DNA from: an uncultured Corynebacterium sp.
GTDB taxonomy: Bacteria; Actinomycetota; Actinomycetes; Mycobacteriales; Mycobacteriaceae
NCBI GenBank assembly: GCA_915275065.1
Contig: CAJZGD010000122.1
Span: forward strand, 1 to 7,406
Reading direction: 5' to 3'
DNA length: 7,406 bases
The notes below the pieces were generated by a model that did not search any database, was not told the DNA's origin, and saw only the letters and a list, made by a program, of their open reading frames with translations. The translations under genes and the position numbers were made by a program. Below, one piece after another: positions 5,505 to 7,406 of this stretch (positions are counted from its first letter, which is position 1; the number at the start of each line of letters is the position of its first letter).

Positions 5505-6173
5505 CGGATCGGCCGTAGGCTCCGCAGCCCCAACCACCACAATGGGCACCCAATTGCGCTGCTCAGTGCCGGTCCCGGGCAATAATGTGACGGTAGCATG
5601 CACCCACGTGCCGGCTGGAATATTGCGGAGCTTGTGCCGTGGGTCGGACAGTTCAATCTGATAGGCACGGGCATCGGCAGCGCAACAAATGATCACCACC
5701 CGCGATAATAAGCTCACCCCATTCTCTACGCTTAATTGCCCCGTAACCTGCACTTTCTTCCCACGTATCTGATCATCCGCAGGGGCCATGAGCCGCCCTA
5801 TAATGTCGGGAATCTCCAATTCTGGCGTGTCTCCAGGCGGCAACGGCGGCATCGTGCCCCCATTATTTGTGGCAACCACTACCCGATTAGCGGTCTCCAC
5901 CTGCGCGGGCTGCAGCGCCGCAGGACTCGCCCCCACAATAATGACGGCCAGGAACCCCAACACCCATGGTGACCAGCGGTGATCGTGATTTCCGCAGCCA
6001 CAATGTTCACGCTGGCAAGCCGTGGTCAGCCCCACCACCACGAGCCCAACTCCCGACAGCGCAATCAACACCGGCGATTGCGACACCCACGCTCGATAAC
6101 TTCCACTTATCGACGCATACCCCAAGGCCACCCCCACCAACAAACAGAAACTGCCCACAATCCGCCGCGCCAT
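5481..6173 (-). CDS. TIGR03943 / DUF1980 family protein (YcgQ-like permease partner)
   Basis: Partner protein of the adjacent permease, as in the Bacillus ycgR-ycgQ pair; the transported substrate is not established. From this start it has 230 residues: three membrane segments (about 4-22, 33-52 and 70-88), then a Pro-rich linker and a C-terminal domain (about 120-230), predicted outside the membrane. The family signature SRVVIICCAADA (158-169, Cys163-Cys164) is present. A Cys/His-rich loop, CQREHCGCGNHDH (53-65), lies between helices 2 and 3 and could bind metal. I chose the ATG at 6173 because it overlaps the permease stop as TGATG, has GGTGG eight bases upstream, and gives a normal MARR start; in-frame ATGs at 6197 and 6191 would add eight or six residues. 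It ends inside the convergent membrane-protein gene. Confidence 0.88.
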   Translation of the reverse strand: MARRIVGSFCLLVGVALGYASISGSYRAWVSQSPVLIALSGVGLVVVGLTTACQREHCGCGNHDHRWSPWVLGFLAVIIVGASPAALQPAQVETANRVVVATNNGGTMPPLPPGDTPELEIPDIIGRLMAPADDQIRGKKVQVTGQLSVENGVSLLSRVVIICCAADARAYQIELSDPRHKLRNIPAGTWVHATVTLLPGTGTEQRNWVPIVVVGAAEPTADPGYGALRR

Positions 6174-7144
6174 CACCCCCACCACCCCCATAACCATGCC
6201 ACCATCAGGGTAGCGACCAATGCCGACACAAAACCACTCACCGCAATGAACCGTGTTGGCCTATCCCCCAAAATTCCCTCCATCATTGACGCCAATTTCA
6301 TATCAATAATCGGCCCCACCACCATAAACCCCAACATTCCCGCCGGATGAACCCCCACCAACGATGCTGCCACAAACGCATCACCAAAGGAACATAACGA
6401 CGCAACAATCGCCAACGTCATCATGAGAATCACTGCAAACACCACCTGATGGCTCAGCGACACCAATAAATGTACCGGCATCACCAGGTTAATGACCGCA
6501 GCCAAGAACGCTCCCACGCACAAAAACGTGAGGGAATCCACAACATCATGGCTCATGAGATCCCACCAGGATCTACGCCCATCATCGTGAGGCGCCACCG
6601 GGCCTAATCCGGCAAACGCCCGACCGCCCCACACCATGACACACACTCCCACCCCCACGACCGCAAGCATTCCGGCAACGAGTCGAGCTGCCGCCATCTC
6701 CCACCCGCCGAATGCCGTGAACGTAGCATAGACCACCAACGGGTTTGCAGACGGCGCAGCCAGCATAACCGTAATCGCGGCCGCGGGCGTGACCCCCGAA
6801 TTCATCATCCGCTTCGCCAACGGCACAGACGAACACTCACAAGTGGGCACGCATATCCCCACCAGGGCGGCAACCAGCACCGCTGCCATCCCCCGGCGAG
6901 GCAACACGCGAGCCCACCGGTCCGGTGTCATCCACACCGCCACGGTTGCAGACAACAGAGATCCCACCAACACGAACGGCAGGGATTGCACCACCAACGC
7001 CAAAAACGCGGTGACCACCACATGGACCCGCGGAAATTGTGCAAAAAACTGCTGTGCGATCGGATGCCCCCGACTGGCAACAGCCACCACCAGGACCGCC
7101 ACCAGGGTGAGAAGCACCCGACCACGGACGCTAGTCCAGGTCAC
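6173..7144 (-). CDS. YcgR-like permease (DUF318 / ArsP-1 superfamily)
   Basis: A 323-residue integral membrane protein with about eight to ten hydrophobic segments. The two halves carry the family's conserved elements. In the first half, VGICVPTCECSSVPLAKRMM has Cys98, Cys102 and Cys104, followed by APSANPLVVYATF (130-142). In the second half, CSFGDAFVAASL (251-262) precedes GPIIDMKL (277-284). Relatives include permeases implicated in organoarsenical or metal export, and the cysteine triplet would suit a soft-metal ligand, but the substrate is unknown. A soluble-looking loop (about 183-198) separates the halves. The start is GTG, and the first 14 bp overlap the end of the response-regulator gene; no strong ribosome-binding site is visible, so translation is probably coupled. 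The stop overlaps the TIGR03943 start by one base, so the pair is one transcription unit. Confidence 0.9.
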   Translation of the reverse strand: MTWTSVRGRVLLTLVAVLVVAVASRGHPIAQQFFAQFPRVHVVVTAFLALVVQSLPFVLVGSLLSATVAVWMTPDRWARVLPRRGMAAVLVAALVGICVPTCECSSVPLAKRMMNSGVTPAAAITVMLAAPSANPLVVYATFTAFGGWEMAAARLVAGMLAVVGVGVCVMVWGGRAFAGLGPVAPHDDGRRSWWDLMSHDVVDSLTFLCVGAFLAAVINLVMPVHLLVSLSHQVVFAVILMMTLAIVASLCSFGDAFVAASLVGVHPAGMLGFMVVGPIIDMKLASMMEGILGDRPTRFIAVSGFVSALVATLMVAWLWGWWG

Positions 7145-7406
7145 GAGAGTGTGCCCACCGGGTCAGGGCATGCCGATTCGACTGCTGGGTTTTACGGAGA
7201 ATATTCGAGGCGTGAGTCTCAACCGTTTTGATAGAAATAAAGAGCTGACCGGCGATTTCCTTGTAAGTGTAGCCTCTGGCCAAGAGTCGAAGCACCTCTA
7301 GTTCGCGCCGGGTGAGGGCATCGACTATAGGGTCGTCAATGGGGGGATGCCCCTGCTCTACCGCTTTGTCTCGTTCGGGGGCATCAACCACGCCGACGCC
7401 GGCTCG
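7131..7406 (-). CDS. LuxR/NarL-family response regulator, C-terminal part (5' partial)
   Basis: DNA-binding end of a two-component response regulator. The frame stays open to the window edge, so the receiver domain and its phosphoacceptor Asp are outside; 91 residues remain. A GTG at 7391 is in frame but is probably internal, since what follows is an interdomain linker rather than a fold. The LuxR helix-turn-helix runs from LTRRELEVLRLLARG through YKEIAGQLFISIKTVETHASNILRK (about visible residues 31-72). The ending QQSNRHALTRWAHSRDLD resembles, from memory, regulators paired with PspC-domain sensor kinases in actinobacteria; this is tentative. Its last 14 bp overlap the permease start, so the regulator and the transporter pair appear co-transcribed. 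A kinase gene would be expected beyond the window edge. Confidence 0.88.
   Translation of the reverse strand, partial: RAGVGVVDAPERDKAVEQGHPPIDDPIVDALTRRELEVLRLLARGYTYKEIAGQLFISIKTVETHASNILRKTQQSNRHALTRWAHSRDLD

Noticed and set aside
7131..7391. Complete 86-residue stand-alone LuxR protein starting at the GTG at 7391
   Set aside because: The frame continues open to the window edge, and the first 25 residues look like an interdomain linker, so it is better read as the end of a full response regulator.

Overview
The window looks like chromosomal DNA of a Corynebacterium or a close relative. The evidence is the moderately high GC, the metQ-metN-metI order, an actinobacterial sucrase/ferredoxin-like gene beside it, an AMIN-like-domain lipoprotein, and two genes that seem to be read from leaderless promoters. 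The species cannot be fixed from the sequence alone. No insertion sequence, phage gene, rRNA, tRNA or CRISPR array was found.

Layout. (1) 2-2605, plus strand: an ABC importer for methionine. It has the lipoprotein binding protein MetQ (5' end cut by the window), the ATPase MetN with its C-terminal NIL sensor domain, and the permease MetI. A hairpin between metQ and metN could make metQ more abundant than metNI. (2) 2647-3645, minus strand: a thioredoxin-like [2Fe-2S] protein of the sucrase/ferredoxin-like (Apd1-type) family, convergent with metI. (3) 3646-4399: 754 bp without a credible gene. It holds a strong hairpin, four copies (one inverted) of a CCAGCTCAGCA-centred repeat, and palindromes near the next gene. 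(4) 4400-5492, plus strand: a lipoprotein with an AMIN-like domain and a small four-helix membrane protein, each with a TANNNT hexamer exactly 6 nt before its ATG. (5) 7406-5481, minus strand: three overlapping genes. These are a LuxR-type response regulator (N-terminal part outside the window), a YcgR-like permease with a C-x3-C-x-C motif, and its YcgQ-like (TIGR03943/DUF1980) partner. The last gene overlaps the end of the small membrane protein gene tail to tail by 12 bp.

How they may work together. MetQNI is a well understood methionine uptake system. The permease/TIGR03943 pair is a recurrent two-gene unit of unsettled function with suspected links to metals. Its overlap with a response-regulator gene suggests co-expression with a two-component system. 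The repeat-rich intergenic region and the regulator-permease linkage are the least ordinary parts of the window.
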